Positions 25,896-34,761 of a DNA stretch of 64,000 nucleotides are shown in pieces. The notes beneath the pieces are model-generated. The model was not told where the DNA came from, did not search any database, and saw nothing but the letters and a program-made list of their open reading frames with translations. Each line of letters starts with the position of its first letter. The stretch's first letter is position 1. Both the position numbers and the translations under genes were made by a program. Source of the stretch: Bdellovibrionales bacterium GWA1_52_35 (lineage in GTDB: Bacteria > Bdellovibrionota > UBA1018); NCBI GenBank assembly GCA_001769805.1, contig MEPO01000013.1, positions 62,001 to 126,000 on the forward strand. The letters run 5' to 3'.

Positions 25896-27113
25896 CTAAT
25901 TGGAGAGCCACTGCAATGGGTTCACAGCAACGTTTCGCGCCCGAATCTCAAAATAAACTGGAGTGCCCAAGTCATCTGTTTTACCAAGAGGATCACCGGC
26001 CTTGACGGCCTCCCCCTTTTTCCGCCCGAGTTCACCCAGATGAGCGCAAAGCGTGTAGAAGTGGTCACCATGATCCACTATGGTCACCCGCCCGTAATCC
26101 GGCAGCTCTCCTGAGTAGGCAATCCTACCGGGCGCCACTGCTTTGACGGTCTCGCCTTTGGAGGCGGAGATATCCACGCCTTTTTTGAAAACATAGAGGC
26201 CCGACTTCGGATCGAAAGTCCGCCCGAAGCTGCCGACAACGCGTCCGCTCGAAATTGGAAAAGGTACAGTTCCTTTTAATTTTGCGAAGGCGCTCTGCAT
26301 CATTGCCTTGGAAACTGCCCGTTCGGTCGCAACCACCTGCTCGAGTTCTAGACGCGCGTTGAATTCAACGAGCATTTTTTCGACCTGAGCTTCCGAGGAT
26401 TTCAATTTGCGGTAATTTTCCAACCGGGAAAGTCGCTCCTCATGTTTCTTCTGAAGCAGATCCACCTGGAGCTGTTTATTCAGTTCGAGCACGCCTTCTT
26501 GCTCGTTCAAATCCTGAAAAAGATAAACAAGCTGCTGCTTTTCATCCTGGATCTTGAGTTCCAGATGATCGGCATCAGCCATGTCCACGCGCAATGCTTC
26601 GAGTTCCTTAAAGCCACGACCCACGAGATTGGCGAGCATCTTGCGGCGAGGTGATTCGAGCTTCTCTTCTTTCATCAATGCAGCCGGATCTGACGGAGGA
26701 ATCAAACGATCGTCCTTGGACTTACGGATCCCCATCAGAAATTTACGCACAGAGTCCTGCTGCCCTGAGATCCGGTCATGAAGCGTGCCGCGCCTCTGCT
26801 CAAGATCCCCGATGGTTTTCTCAAGCTCGGCCATCCGCTTGCGGCCCAATTCGCGTTCCTCTTTTTGCAATTTCAAAAGAAGTTGGATTTTTTTCACGTT
26901 GGACTGGAGCTGCTGATGAGAACGGACGCCGTCCAGCAAGCCACCCTCCACTTCGACTATCTTCTTTCGCAAATCCGAAAGTCTGTCTGAAAGTTTGGGT
27001 GCTTTAATGACGGCGCTGACGGGCGGAACCGGAGCTGCGACCGGTAATGACGCATGCAACAGCGTCGGTACAAAGAAAAAAAACCCAAAAAGAAAAATGG
27101 AGTTCAAAGCCAA
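25896..27113 (-). CDS. envC: EnvC-like murein hydrolase activator (coiled coil plus degenerate LytM)
   Basis: 405 residues from a TTG at 27113; GGAGG sits 8 bases upstream, and a signal peptide follows at once (LNSIFLFGFFFFVPTLLHA). The longer open frame upstream only runs antisense-free over the ftsX end and is not credible. Residues about 45-270 form a long coiled coil (KLQKEERELGRKRMAELEKTIGDLEQ), then a LytM domain. The zinc site is degenerate: FKKGVD replaces HxxxD and YFEIR replaces HxH, as in EnvC, which activates amidases instead of cutting. It overlaps ftsX by 10 bases, matching the FtsEX-EnvC partnership at the division site. Confidence 0.88.
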   Translation of the reverse strand: MALNSIFLFGFFFFVPTLLHASLPVAAPVPPVSAVIKAPKLSDRLSDLRKKIVEVEGGLLDGVRSHQQLQSNVKKIQLLLKLQKEERELGRKRMAELEKTIGDLEQRRGTLHDRISGQQDSVRKFLMGIRKSKDDRLIPPSDPAALMKEEKLESPRRKMLANLVGRGFKELEALRVDMADADHLELKIQDEKQQLVYLFQDLNEQEGVLELNKQLQVDLLQKKHEERLSRLENYRKLKSSEAQVEKMLVEFNARLELEQVVATERAVSKAMMQSAFAKLKGTVPFPISSGRVVGSFGRTFDPKSGLYVFKKGVDISASKGETVKAVAPGRIAYSGELPDYGRVTIVDHGDHFYTLCAHLGELGRKKGEAVKAGDPLGKTDDLGTPVYFEIRARNVAVNPLQWLSN

Positions 27114-28015
27114 TTTCGGCCTCCAAAGCCGGATCGTCCGGTCTGGGGCGCACTCGCCCACCAACCTGCCAGCATCCCGGCGGAAGCCCCCAGCAAGCCA
27201 CCGGCAGCCAAAAGCAGAAAACCCATTGCCGGAGCGATCATCGGAAGGGCGCGAAGAGCGGGCGACAGCTCGCGCAGTCGTCCTGCAAACCACTCACTGC
27301 TGAAATACCAGGTCACGCAGGCAAGCAGACCGCCGAGCAGGCCTACCATCATTCCTGAAACCGCCCCCGGAATGAGAATTCCCGTGCGGGTCGCGCCCCA
27401 GAGCCGAAGAAAACTCAGGACCTCTTTATAAAAATGGGAATTGACCCGGGAGAGATGAACCAAACCGGTGAGCAGCGCGAGACCAAGCCCGCCCATGAAA
27501 AGCTTGGTGACCCAGGAAAGGGCGATGAAAGCGGCAATCACCTGCTCGTAACGATCTTTTGAACTCTCAACCAGCTCGACACCGGGAATCTTCCGCAGCC
27601 CCTCAAGAGTGGCGTCATCCAGAACACCGGCTATGGAAACGTACTTCGGGACCACTTGTTCCGCTTCTTCGACTCCCAGGGATTCCACTTCATTGACCAG
27701 CTCAGGATAGCGATCTTTCAGCTCAGCCAGAAATTGGTCGCCGTTTGTATAAGAGAGATCCTGTACGGCTTGAGAGCCGAGCGATGCGCGAATCCGGTCG
27801 ACGAGCTTCTGTTCGTCAGTTTTTTTTACGGAAGCCGAAAAATAGGCGGTAATAACTTGGTTGTTCTGCAACTGGGCAAGTACCGGATTCAAACCATGAT
27901 CCACCCAGAAAACAAGACCGGTAATGAGCAGGAGGATACCAACAGCAACTGCAGAAAGCAGTTGACTGAAAGGGGCCAGTCGCCAGGGCCGGAATGCAAG
28001 CCTCAATAAGTACAC
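27104..28015 (-). CDS. ftsX: FtsX, division-linked ABC transporter-like permease
   Basis: 303 residues from GTG 28015, which has GAGGAG 5 bases upstream and overlaps the ftsE stop by 13 bases; the longer frame to 28060 would overlap much more. One membrane helix near the N-terminus (LLSAVAVGILLLITGLVFWV), a periplasmic domain (about 45-155, with ITAYFSASVKKTDEQKLVDRIR, typical FtsX), then three helices in the C-terminal half (FMGGLGLALLTGLVHLSRV, IPGAVSGMMVGLLGGLLACVTW, LLLAAGGLLGASAGMLAGW). With FtsE it relays ATP hydrolysis to the EnvC-like activator encoded next. Confidence 0.92.
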   Translation of the reverse strand: MYLLRLAFRPWRLAPFSQLLSAVAVGILLLITGLVFWVDHGLNPVLAQLQNNQVITAYFSASVKKTDEQKLVDRIRASLGSQAVQDLSYTNGDQFLAELKDRYPELVNEVESLGVEEAEQVVPKYVSIAGVLDDATLEGLRKIPGVELVESSKDRYEQVIAAFIALSWVTKLFMGGLGLALLTGLVHLSRVNSHFYKEVLSFLRLWGATRTGILIPGAVSGMMVGLLGGLLACVTWYFSSEWFAGRLRELSPALRALPMIAPAMGFLLLAAGGLLGASAGMLAGWWASAPQTGRSGFGGRNWL

Positions 28016-28695
28016 AAGGTCTCCTCGAAGATCAGGCGTCCACCTTTTAAGGCCGCGCACCTCTTGCGAACACGACGTACGATTTCCCGGTCGTGGGTCG
28101 CTAAAATTACAGAAGTTCCGGTCAAATTGGCGCGAAGTACGAGATCCATCAGCCCCCAGGCCGATTCGCGATCCTGTGAACCCGTCGGCTCATCGGCGAG
28201 CAAGAGTGCCGGACTTCGGGCCAGCGCTCGCGCCACGGCGACCCGCTGTGCCTCTCCGCCTGAAAGCGTGCAGGCCATCTGATTACGTTTCTCGATCAGC
28301 CCCACCCGCTCGAGCAGTTCATGAATCCGGGTCTTGGATTGAACGGAAAGTGCGCGACGGCCACCCAGTGAAATTGAAAGCGCGACATTATCGTAGATGG
28401 TCAGATCAGAGATCAGCCGCACATCCTGTGGGATATATCCGATCGATTGCCGGATCGCCCGGAGCGTCGACTCGGAAGCCGAGTGCACTGCATACCCAAA
28501 AAGAGAAACCTGGCCGGCTGAAGGATCTTCCTCCGTAGCCAGCAGGCGCAAGAGCGTGGACTTCCCTGTGCCCGTTCCACCAATTAAATAGAGGAACTCA
28601 CCTTTTTTCATATCAAAGGAAATCTGGTCAAGAACCCGAGCCTGGCTCTGGTTCTGCCCCGAATACCATTTGGAAACACCCTTCAGGCTGATCAC
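28003..28695 (-). CDS. ftsE: FtsE, division-linked ABC ATPase
   Basis: 230 residues starting with GTG at 28695 after a G-rich GGGGGG stretch. Walker A GGTGTGKSTLL, Q-loop IPQDVRL, signature LSGGEAQRVAVARALA, Walker B LLLADEPTGSQD and the switch histidine in ILATHDREIV are all present. It is the cytoplasmic ATPase partner of FtsX. First gene of the six-gene minus-strand operon that includes envC-like, ctpA, xseA and an M23 peptidase. The divergent gap to the CPBP-like gene (28696-28837) should hold its promoter. Confidence 0.94.
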   Translation of the reverse strand: MISLKGVSKWYSGQNQSQARVLDQISFDMKKGEFLYLIGGTGTGKSTLLRLLATEEDPSAGQVSLFGYAVHSASESTLRAIRQSIGYIPQDVRLISDLTIYDNVALSISLGGRRALSVQSKTRIHELLERVGLIEKRNQMACTLSGGEAQRVAVARALARSPALLLADEPTGSQDRESAWGLMDLVLRANLTGTSVILATHDREIVRRVRKRCAALKGGRLIFEETLCTY

Positions 28696-28837
28696 ATGCC
28701 CCCCAACCTACTCAATAGTATCATACCAGTTTGCTGCAGTCGTCCAGTCCGGATATGTCCGGGAAATCATAATACAAGAATAATATAATGCAGCGCGTAA
28801 GTCTTGTTTGAATTTCCTACAAGGGTATCCTTCGAGA

Positions 28838-29905
28838 ATGACCTCTTTGCAAGACCCCTGGCTCGAATCCAAATGGCTGCGCAAGCTGCGCAGCTTTGCC
28901 CAGGCGAACCGGGGACTCGCCGCCCCGCTGGGGACTTTTGGATTCTATTTCGTCTGGGTCTGGCTCTTTCGCCTGCTGATCCTGAGTTTTGTCACCTATT
29001 TCATGCTTCCTGAACCCGCGCAGTTCGGGACGGAAGTGAATCATCTCCTGAGTTTTGAGGAGATCTCGGAAGTTCTCGGCGCAAACGAGCTGCCGCTTAT
29101 CGGGTTGTCGGCTTTTTTATTTGTGGCATTTCTCCGTGCGCTGTACCCGCTCACCTCAACCACGACATCCGAAATTTTTTCAGTTCAGCGGTTGCGCCGT
29201 TTATTTTTGCCCGGCGCCTCGCACGGATTCATCTTTGCTTTCGGACTGGGCCTCGCTTTTTTATTCAGCGGGATCTACAAGGTCTTTGGTTTTTCCATTC
29301 TCGCCGATGAATTCATTCTGGCATTGCCGGGACTGATTCTCCGGGTACTGACTCTGATTATTTTTGTTTATTGTGAAGAATACATATTCCGCCGCAAAAT
29401 AATGCCGAAGTTGATCTCCTCCAAGGTGGCGGAAGCTGGTGGCATTCCCTGGGCAGCGGTTGCTACAGTTTCGCTCCTCTACTGTTTCGTCAAACTGATT
29501 CAATTTGATCTCGGCATCATGCAATCAATGACGCTGTTTCTGGTTTCAGTCGTGCTGTCACTTCAGACACTGGCAGACGGAGACTTCAACCGGGGGGCCG
29601 GGTTCTGGGCGATAACCCTAGTGGTCTTCCAGCCCCTCTTAGGCTTGCCCGTTTTCGGCAGCGAATTTTCTGGAATCCTGCTTTTGAAATATCAGGCCAC
29701 CTTAGGAAACAGCGGCCTTGTGGGCGGGGTCGCCGGAAATCTGACGAGCAGCAACATTGGAAGTCTGCAATTTCTGACCGGTGGCTTTGGTGGACCTCTT
29801 TCGTCCTTTGCTTTCCAGTTCCTGCTGCTGCTGGAAATCGTCCGAAGCCTCACGAAAGTCAAAAAGCACAAGAAAACTCTTTTGAAGCCCTCCTTCAATC
29901 GCTAG
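28838..29905 (+). CDS. CPBP-like multi-pass membrane protein
   Basis: 355 residues from the ATG at 28838 (a TTG at 28808 is possible; neither has a strong ribosome site). About eight hydrophobic segments. The segment YCEEYIFRRKIMPKLIS has the EExxxR motif of CPBP (CAAX protease/bacteriocin-processing) membrane metalloproteases. The second and third family motifs (FxxxH and HxxxN/B) are not visible: the following helices contain VKLIQFDLGIMQS without histidine. It may therefore be a non-catalytic relative. The tolQ gene starts 9 bases after its stop, so it is probably co-transcribed with tolQRAB. Confidence 0.62.
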   Translation: MTSLQDPWLESKWLRKLRSFAQANRGLAAPLGTFGFYFVWVWLFRLLILSFVTYFMLPEPAQFGTEVNHLLSFEEISEVLGANELPLIGLSAFLFVAFLRALYPLTSTTTSEIFSVQRLRRLFLPGASHGFIFAFGLGLAFLFSGIYKVFGFSILADEFILALPGLILRVLTLIIFVYCEEYIFRRKIMPKLISSKVAEAGGIPWAAVATVSLLYCFVKLIQFDLGIMQSMTLFLVSVVLSLQTLADGDFNRGAGFWAITLVVFQPLLGLPVFGSEFSGILLLKYQATLGNSGLVGGVAGNLTSSNIGSLQFLTGGFGGPLSSFAFQFLLLLEIVRSLTKVKKHKKTLLKPSFNR

Positions 29906-29914
29906 AATGCCCGT

Positions 29915-30637
29915 ATGCCAAATCACGCCGCTATTGTTCAAACAGGTGTAGTCGGTCTCATCTCTGATTCCGGACCCGTCGCAAAATTTGTCCTTCTTCT
30001 CCTGCTGATGGCCTCCGTCTTCTGCTGGGCGATTATTTTCATGAAATATCGTTCGCTCCGTCGAGCGCAGGTCCAGAACACCGAGTTTCTGAACACCTTC
30101 TGGCACGGAAAGAATCTCGACGAAATCATCGCCAAGGTCGACCAGTTTTCCGCGTCTCCGATTGCGGTGATCTTTCAGGCCGGCATGAAGGAGATGAAAA
30201 GATTTCCCGGTCTTGACGGCGAGATCAATGGTGGAGCGGACCGGAGCTCGGATCGTATCGAAAATATTTATCGAGCCATGATTCGCACATCGCAGTCAGA
30301 GGTCGCGGTTTTTGAACGCCACATCGGCTGGCTGGCCACTACCGCCAGCGCCGCGCCGTTTGTGGGCCTGTTCGGAACGGTCTGGGGCATCATGAATTCG
30401 TTCCAGAATATCGGCGCCACCGGTGCCGCAAATCTTGCCGTTGTAGCCCCGGGTATATCTGAAGCGCTCATTACAACCGCCACCGGCATCGGTGCCGCGA
30501 TTCCGGCAGTCATCGCTTACAACCATTTTGCCGGCCAGATCAAACGCATTTCGATCGAAATGGAAGGGTTTTCGCATGATTTCCTGAATATCGTCCAGCG
30601 GAGCTTCTCCAATGCCGCCGGACGGAAGGGAAGCTGA
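29915..30637 (+). CDS. tolQ: TolQ / MotA-ExbB family proton channel
   Basis: 240 residues, three membrane helices: about 22-44 (VLLLLLMASVFCWAIIFM), about 138-160 (TASAAPFVGLFGTVWGIMNSF) and about 175-197 (ALITTATGIGAAIPAVIAYN). The GLFGTVWGIM and GIGAAIPAVIAYN strings are signature TolQ/ExbB. With TolR it turns the proton gradient into force on TolA. The next gene starts 1 base after its stop. A full tolQRAB order argues for Tol rather than ExbB. Confidence 0.94.
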   Translation: MPNHAAIVQTGVVGLISDSGPVAKFVLLLLLMASVFCWAIIFMKYRSLRRAQVQNTEFLNTFWHGKNLDEIIAKVDQFSASPIAVIFQAGMKEMKRFPGLDGEINGGADRSSDRIENIYRAMIRTSQSEVAVFERHIGWLATTASAAPFVGLFGTVWGIMNSFQNIGATGAANLAVVAPGISEALITTATGIGAAIPAVIAYNHFAGQIKRISIEMEGFSHDFLNIVQRSFSNAAGRKGS

Positions 30638-30638
30638 A

Positions 30639-31094
30639 ATGGGAATGGGTATTCCAAAGGGATCGGGTGGGTCCGGAGGTTTCGGGCATGCGATTCCCAC
30701 CACGCTGGCGGAAATCAATGTCACACCATTGGTCGATGTCATGCTGGTGCTGCTGATTGTTTTCATGATTTCCGCGCCACTTATGCAACAGGGCATCCAG
30801 GTGGATTTGCCGAAAGCGAACGCGGCTAGTCTCTCCGAAGTTCCTGATCAGCTCGTCCTCGTCGTCACCCGTTCCCGACAGATTTCGATTAACGGAAATT
30901 CGATTGAGCAGGGCACGCTCAGACCAAAATTGGAAGCGGTGGTTTCGGTCAAACCCACAGTGGAAGTAGTCATTCAGGCGGATCAGGCGGTGCCCTACGG
31001 TTTCATTGCCCAAGTCATGGCTGAAGTGAAACGCGCACGCATCAACCGGGTGGGACTCGTAACCGAACCCGGCGATCCCGCGTTCAAATTATGA
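30639..31094 (+). CDS. tolR: TolR / ExbD family protein
   Basis: 151 residues from the ATG at 30639; GGAAGGGAAG lies just upstream in the tolQ end. The open frame could extend 27 bases upstream into tolQ but the ribosome site supports this start. A Gly-rich N-terminus, then AEINVTPLVDVMLVLLIVFMI, with the proton-path aspartate in PLVDVMLVLL, then a periplasmic domain of about 100 residues ending VTEPGDPAFKL. Partner of TolQ in the inner membrane. Confidence 0.94.
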   Translation: MGMGIPKGSGGSGGFGHAIPTTLAEINVTPLVDVMLVLLIVFMISAPLMQQGIQVDLPKANAASLSEVPDQLVLVVTRSRQISINGNSIEQGTLRPKLEAVVSVKPTVEVVIQADQAVPYGFIAQVMAEVKRARINRVGLVTEPGDPAFKL

Positions 31095-31100
31095 GGTGAA

Positions 31101-31994
31101 ATGCCGCGTTCTGCCTTTAACCCCGCACCCCTGCCTGCAGGCCCCCCTGGACCACCTCCGCCGAGGGATGCGCACGACTATAGTGCCGGCTTCCGCTGGT
31201 CTGTTATCATTCACGCGGTATTTCTGACCGCGGTCGTGATCAAGAGCCTGGTTTTTCCCGGCGGTTCGAAGCCGTATATTCCGACCCTGCGGGTCGATAT
31301 CGTCGGCTTGCCTGACATTTTGAAAAAAGACCTTTCTGCCGTTCCCAAAGAATCCGCCTCGCTTGATCAGATCAAGGAAGCTCTCAAAAGGGCCGATGAC
31401 CAGCTTCGTCTTTCAAAAGAAATGGCTAAACAAGCGCTCGCGAAAGAGGCCAAAGCAAAGGCTGCGGAGAAAGCAAAAACCGCCGAGCCGGATGAAATGC
31501 TGGTCAAGCCCAGGACCGTTACCGCAAAACCTGATGGAAATACCGGAAAGACTCGCCAGAAAAAAATGAAAGACGCCCTCGCTCGCTTGAAGGCGCTGGA
31601 ACGGATCCGTTCAGAAGCCGCACCTTCGCCGTCCAATACCAAGACCCAGGGCATCCTGATCAAAGGTAATAAGGTTTCCCACGGCACTCAACTCTCAGGT
31701 GAGGCGCGTGAGTCGGAACAGGCAAACTATTATGACTCCTTGCGCTCCCGGCTTCAGGACAACTGGGCCTTACCCGTCTGGGTTGCGCGCCAGAAGCTTT
31801 CAGCCCAGGTGCAGATCTTCATTGATGGGCGCGGCCGGTTGCGAACTTATCGTTTTATCAAGCTATCGGGAAACGCCCAGTTCGATGGTGCTGTGAAACA
31901 GTGCCTGAGCGACAGCCAGCCTTTCCCCCTCCCTCCGGAAAGCCTGAGTTCCTCCATTCTGGTGGATGGCATTTTGATCGGCTTTCCCCTATGA
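31101..31994 (+). CDS. tolA: TolA / TonB-family energy-transducing protein
   Basis: 297 residues. A proline-rich cytoplasmic start (PAPLPAGPPGPPPPRDA), one membrane helix at about 32-50 (VIIHAVFLTAVVIKSLVF), a long Ala/Lys/Glu helix (about 85-175: AKQALAKEAKAKAAEKAKTAE) and a TonB-C-like domain (about 205-297: YYDSLRSRLQDNWALPVWVARQKLSAQVQIFIDGRGRLRTYRFIKLSGNAQFDGAVKQCL). This is TolA architecture with a short domain II. It links TolQR to TolB and the outer membrane. Starts 6 bases after tolR. Confidence 0.92.
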   Translation: MPRSAFNPAPLPAGPPGPPPPRDAHDYSAGFRWSVIIHAVFLTAVVIKSLVFPGGSKPYIPTLRVDIVGLPDILKKDLSAVPKESASLDQIKEALKRADDQLRLSKEMAKQALAKEAKAKAAEKAKTAEPDEMLVKPRTVTAKPDGNTGKTRQKKMKDALARLKALERIRSEAAPSPSNTKTQGILIKGNKVSHGTQLSGEARESEQANYYDSLRSRLQDNWALPVWVARQKLSAQVQIFIDGRGRLRTYRFIKLSGNAQFDGAVKQCLSDSQPFPLPPESLSSSILVDGILIGFPL

Positions 31995-32001
31995 TGTTCT
32001 C

Positions 32002-33354
32002 ATGAAATTCAATGATTTCGCCCGCACCCCGGTCACGCTTGCTTTCCTTTCGCTCGCACTACTGCTTGTGCCAGGCCCCGCCCCGGCACAGGAGGGCACG
32101 ACCTATATTCCTGTCGGCTCGGCTCGCACCAAAAAGACAGTGATCGCATTCACAGACATCCGCAATACCGGAGGCCAGGCTGCGGCAATCGCGAAGACGA
32201 TCTCCGAGACCGTCAATCGGGACCTGTCTTTCATGGATATTTTTCGGTTTCTGCCCGCGACTGCCTTCATTGAGAATCCAGCCACTTCCGGGATCCTGCC
32301 GGGCACTTTCAAATTCTCAGACTGGTCTTCGATCGGTGCCGAATTTCTGGTCAAAGCGGCAATCGGGGTCGAGGGAAAGAACATGACCCTCGAAGCCAAC
32401 CTGTATGACACCTTCGGAGCCAAGCAAGTCCTGGCCAAGCGTTACGTCGCATTCACGGCCGACGCGAAAACTGTCGCACATACTCTGGCCAACAATATTG
32501 TCGAAGCCCTCACCGGCTTGCCCGGAATCTTCATGACCCGCGTCGCGATGTCCTGTGATCGCACGGGCAAAAAAGAAATCTACATCATGGATTTTGACGG
32601 CAGCAACGTGAAGCAGGTCACCAAGCACCGCTCGATCTCTTTTGCTCCGGCCTGGAGTCCTGACGGGACGAGAATCGCCTACTCGCTTTACAACCGGCAT
32701 AAACGCAACATCAAGAACATCGACCTTTATGAATACAATTTTGTCACTGAAACCGTTCGCATGCTCTCAAATCGCAAGGGCATCAACAGTGGCGCAGCCT
32801 ATTCACCGGATGGCAAAAAAATTGCGCTGACCATGAGCTTCCTGGGAAATCCTGAGATTTTTCTTCTGGACGCAGCGAACAGTACAGTTACTCCGGTCAC
32901 CAAATCCTTCGGTTTCGATGTCGATCCCACCTGGAGCCCGGACGGCAAGCACGTCGCCTTTGTCTCTTCGCGAACTGGAATGCCCATGGTCTACAGTTCC
33001 AATCTTGATGGTTCCAAAGTGCAGCGCCTGACTTTCGCTGGCCGTTACAACGCGACGCCTTCGTGGTCCCCTCAGAACAACAAAATCGCTTTTTCCGGCT
33101 GGCTGGATGGGCGCTTTGATATTTTCATCATGAATCCTGATGGCTCCAACATCGAACGCCTGACGAAGAGCCAGGGCAACAACGAAGACCCGAATTTCAG
33201 CCCGGATGGAAACTTCATCGTGTTCAGCTCGAACCGGACGGGTCAGCAGAATATCTACGCAATGAATGTCGATGGAACTTTTGTTAAACGGCTTACCTAT
33301 GGACTCGGCAACTGTGTCGCGCCCCGCTGGTCAGGCCCGACAAAAATGCCGTGA
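32002..33354 (+). CDS. tolB: TolB, periplasmic beta-propeller
   Basis: 450 residues. A signal peptide ends at APAQ (about 33). The N-terminal TolB_N domain follows (about 40-165), then a six-bladed propeller made of TolB/WD40-like PD40 repeats: FAPAWSPDGTRIAYS, GAAYSPDGKKIALT, DPTWSPDGKHVAFVS, TPSWSPQNNKIAFSG, DPNFSPDGNFIVFSS, each with a DLYEYN/EIFLLD type strand. It works in the periplasm in the Tol system, binding Pal and TolA. In most genomes pal follows; here the next gene, 35 bases on, is a thiolase. Confidence 0.95.
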   Translation: MKFNDFARTPVTLAFLSLALLLVPGPAPAQEGTTYIPVGSARTKKTVIAFTDIRNTGGQAAAIAKTISETVNRDLSFMDIFRFLPATAFIENPATSGILPGTFKFSDWSSIGAEFLVKAAIGVEGKNMTLEANLYDTFGAKQVLAKRYVAFTADAKTVAHTLANNIVEALTGLPGIFMTRVAMSCDRTGKKEIYIMDFDGSNVKQVTKHRSISFAPAWSPDGTRIAYSLYNRHKRNIKNIDLYEYNFVTETVRMLSNRKGINSGAAYSPDGKKIALTMSFLGNPEIFLLDAANSTVTPVTKSFGFDVDPTWSPDGKHVAFVSSRTGMPMVYSSNLDGSKVQRLTFAGRYNATPSWSPQNNKIAFSGWLDGRFDIFIMNPDGSNIERLTKSQGNNEDPNFSPDGNFIVFSSNRTGQQNIYAMNVDGTFVKRLTYGLGNCVAPRWSGPTKMP

Positions 33355-33388
33355 GACCAACTCCTGGCAAACTCCCAAGAAGGAAATC

Positions 33389-34669
33389 ATGACTCAAAAT
33401 CGCGTTGTGGTAGTCGCTGGAACCCGCACCCCCTTTGTTCGTGCACGGACGGTATTTCAAAAGCTTCCCGCCTCCACTCTGGGCGGTGTGGTGCTTCGGG
33501 AAACAGTAGCACGCTCCGGCATTGACCCCGGACTCATCGAAGAAATCCATTTCGGAATTGTGTCGCCACCGGCTGAAGGTACGAACGTTGCCCGGGAGGC
33601 GCTCTTCGACTCCGGGCTTCCAGCGCGTATCCCGTGCACCACCATTAATCGTTACTGCGCCTCGGCAGCAGAAGCAGCAGCAGGAATCGCTGCAAAGATC
33701 CTGGCGGGACAAATCGAAGTCGGGCTCGCCGGCGGCGTCGAATCGATCAGCTCTGTGCGTGCGCTCTTCAGCCAGGAGGCGACTGACTTTTTCCAGGATT
33801 TCGCCAAAGCCAAAACCACGGCCCAGCGTCTCGGCCATTTCAGAAAATTCAAACCCACCCTGCTCGCACCGCATGCGCCAGGCATTTCGGAACCGACGAC
33901 AGGACTGAGCATGGGACAATCCGCGGACCTCATGGCCCGTCAGTTCAAGATCGGCCGTGCCGAACAGGATGAATTTGCGGCCAGCAGTCATCGCAAGGCG
34001 CACGAAGCGTGGGAGAGAGGTTTTTACCAATCCCATGTGGTGGGCGTCGCCACACCTGAAGGCAGAATTATCGATCGTGATACGGATATTCGGCCGGACA
34101 CATCCGTGGAGAAGCTCTCGAAGCTTCGCCCCATTTTTTATAAAGACGGGACAATCACCGCCGGTAACGCCAGTCCACTCACGGACGGTGCCTCGGCCGT
34201 ACTCCTGATGAGTGAAACCAAAGCGTGCGAACTCGGGTTAAAGCCCCTGGGCGCAATCCGCAGTGTGGCTGTTGCAGGTGTGGATCTGCAGAAAGAGCCT
34301 CTGCTGATCGGTCCAGCTTTCGCGATGCCCAAAGCCCTCGAGAAGGCAGGGATCACCTGGAACGATCTCGACCTGGTTGAAATGCATGAAGCCTTTGCAG
34401 GCCAGGTCCTCGCGACAATTGCCGCCATTGAATCAAAAGAATGGGCGAAGGAAAAACTGGGTCTTGAGCACGCGATCGGAAAAGTGGACCGGTCCCGCCT
34501 GAACGTGAACGGAGGGAGCATTCCTTTGGGACATCCCTTCGGTGCAACCGGCGGGCGCCTGATCCTGCAAACCCTGCACGAACTTCAGGCCCGTAAAAAG
34601 AATCTTGGCCTGATCTCAATCTGCGCGGCGGGTGGTCTCGGGCTTGTCATGGTGGTTGAGTCTATTTAA
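33389..34669 (+). CDS. Acetyl-CoA C-acyltransferase (thiolase, FadI-like)
   Basis: 426 residues from the ATG at 33389, with AAGGAA 5 bases upstream; the open frame starting at 33266 overlaps tolB and is rejected. It cleaves 3-ketoacyl-CoA with CoA in fatty-acid beta-oxidation. The acylated cysteine is in INRYCASAAEAAAGIAAKI, the second catalytic histidine in NVNGGSIPLGHPFGATGGR, and the third motif is CAAGGLGLVMVVE. The long middle section with LAPHAPGISEPTTGLSMGQSADLM and the FDP-type spacing resembles FadI/mitochondrial trifunctional beta subunits. No FadJ partner is in view. Its location behind tolB is unusual. Confidence 0.92.
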   Translation: MTQNRVVVVAGTRTPFVRARTVFQKLPASTLGGVVLRETVARSGIDPGLIEEIHFGIVSPPAEGTNVAREALFDSGLPARIPCTTINRYCASAAEAAAGIAAKILAGQIEVGLAGGVESISSVRALFSQEATDFFQDFAKAKTTAQRLGHFRKFKPTLLAPHAPGISEPTTGLSMGQSADLMARQFKIGRAEQDEFAASSHRKAHEAWERGFYQSHVVGVATPEGRIIDRDTDIRPDTSVEKLSKLRPIFYKDGTITAGNASPLTDGASAVLLMSETKACELGLKPLGAIRSVAVAGVDLQKEPLLIGPAFAMPKALEKAGITWNDLDLVEMHEAFAGQVLATIAAIESKEWAKEKLGLEHAIGKVDRSRLNVNGGSIPLGHPFGATGGRLILQTLHELQARKKNLGLISICAAGGLGLVMVVESI

Positions 34670-34761
34670 TTAAATAATATCAGCGGCATACATCCTATTT
34701 GACCTTGCTTACAATACCTGATAAAAGTACTCAGGTTTTGTAAACCAAAGGGTGTGAATAG

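Noticed and set aside
24852..26114. 420-residue open frame on the plus strand
   Set aside because: It is antisense to ctpA and the envC-like gene, which have full catalytic and domain signatures. Its sequence is a Phe/His/Arg-rich mirror of those genes.
27114..27293. 60-residue N-terminal extension of the EnvC-like protein
   Set aside because: It lies wholly within ftsX, lacks a ribosome site, and a TTG with GGAGG followed by a signal peptide explains the start at 27113.
33293..34036. 247-residue open frame on the minus strand
   Set aside because: Antisense to the thiolase and the tolB end; no motif and poor composition.
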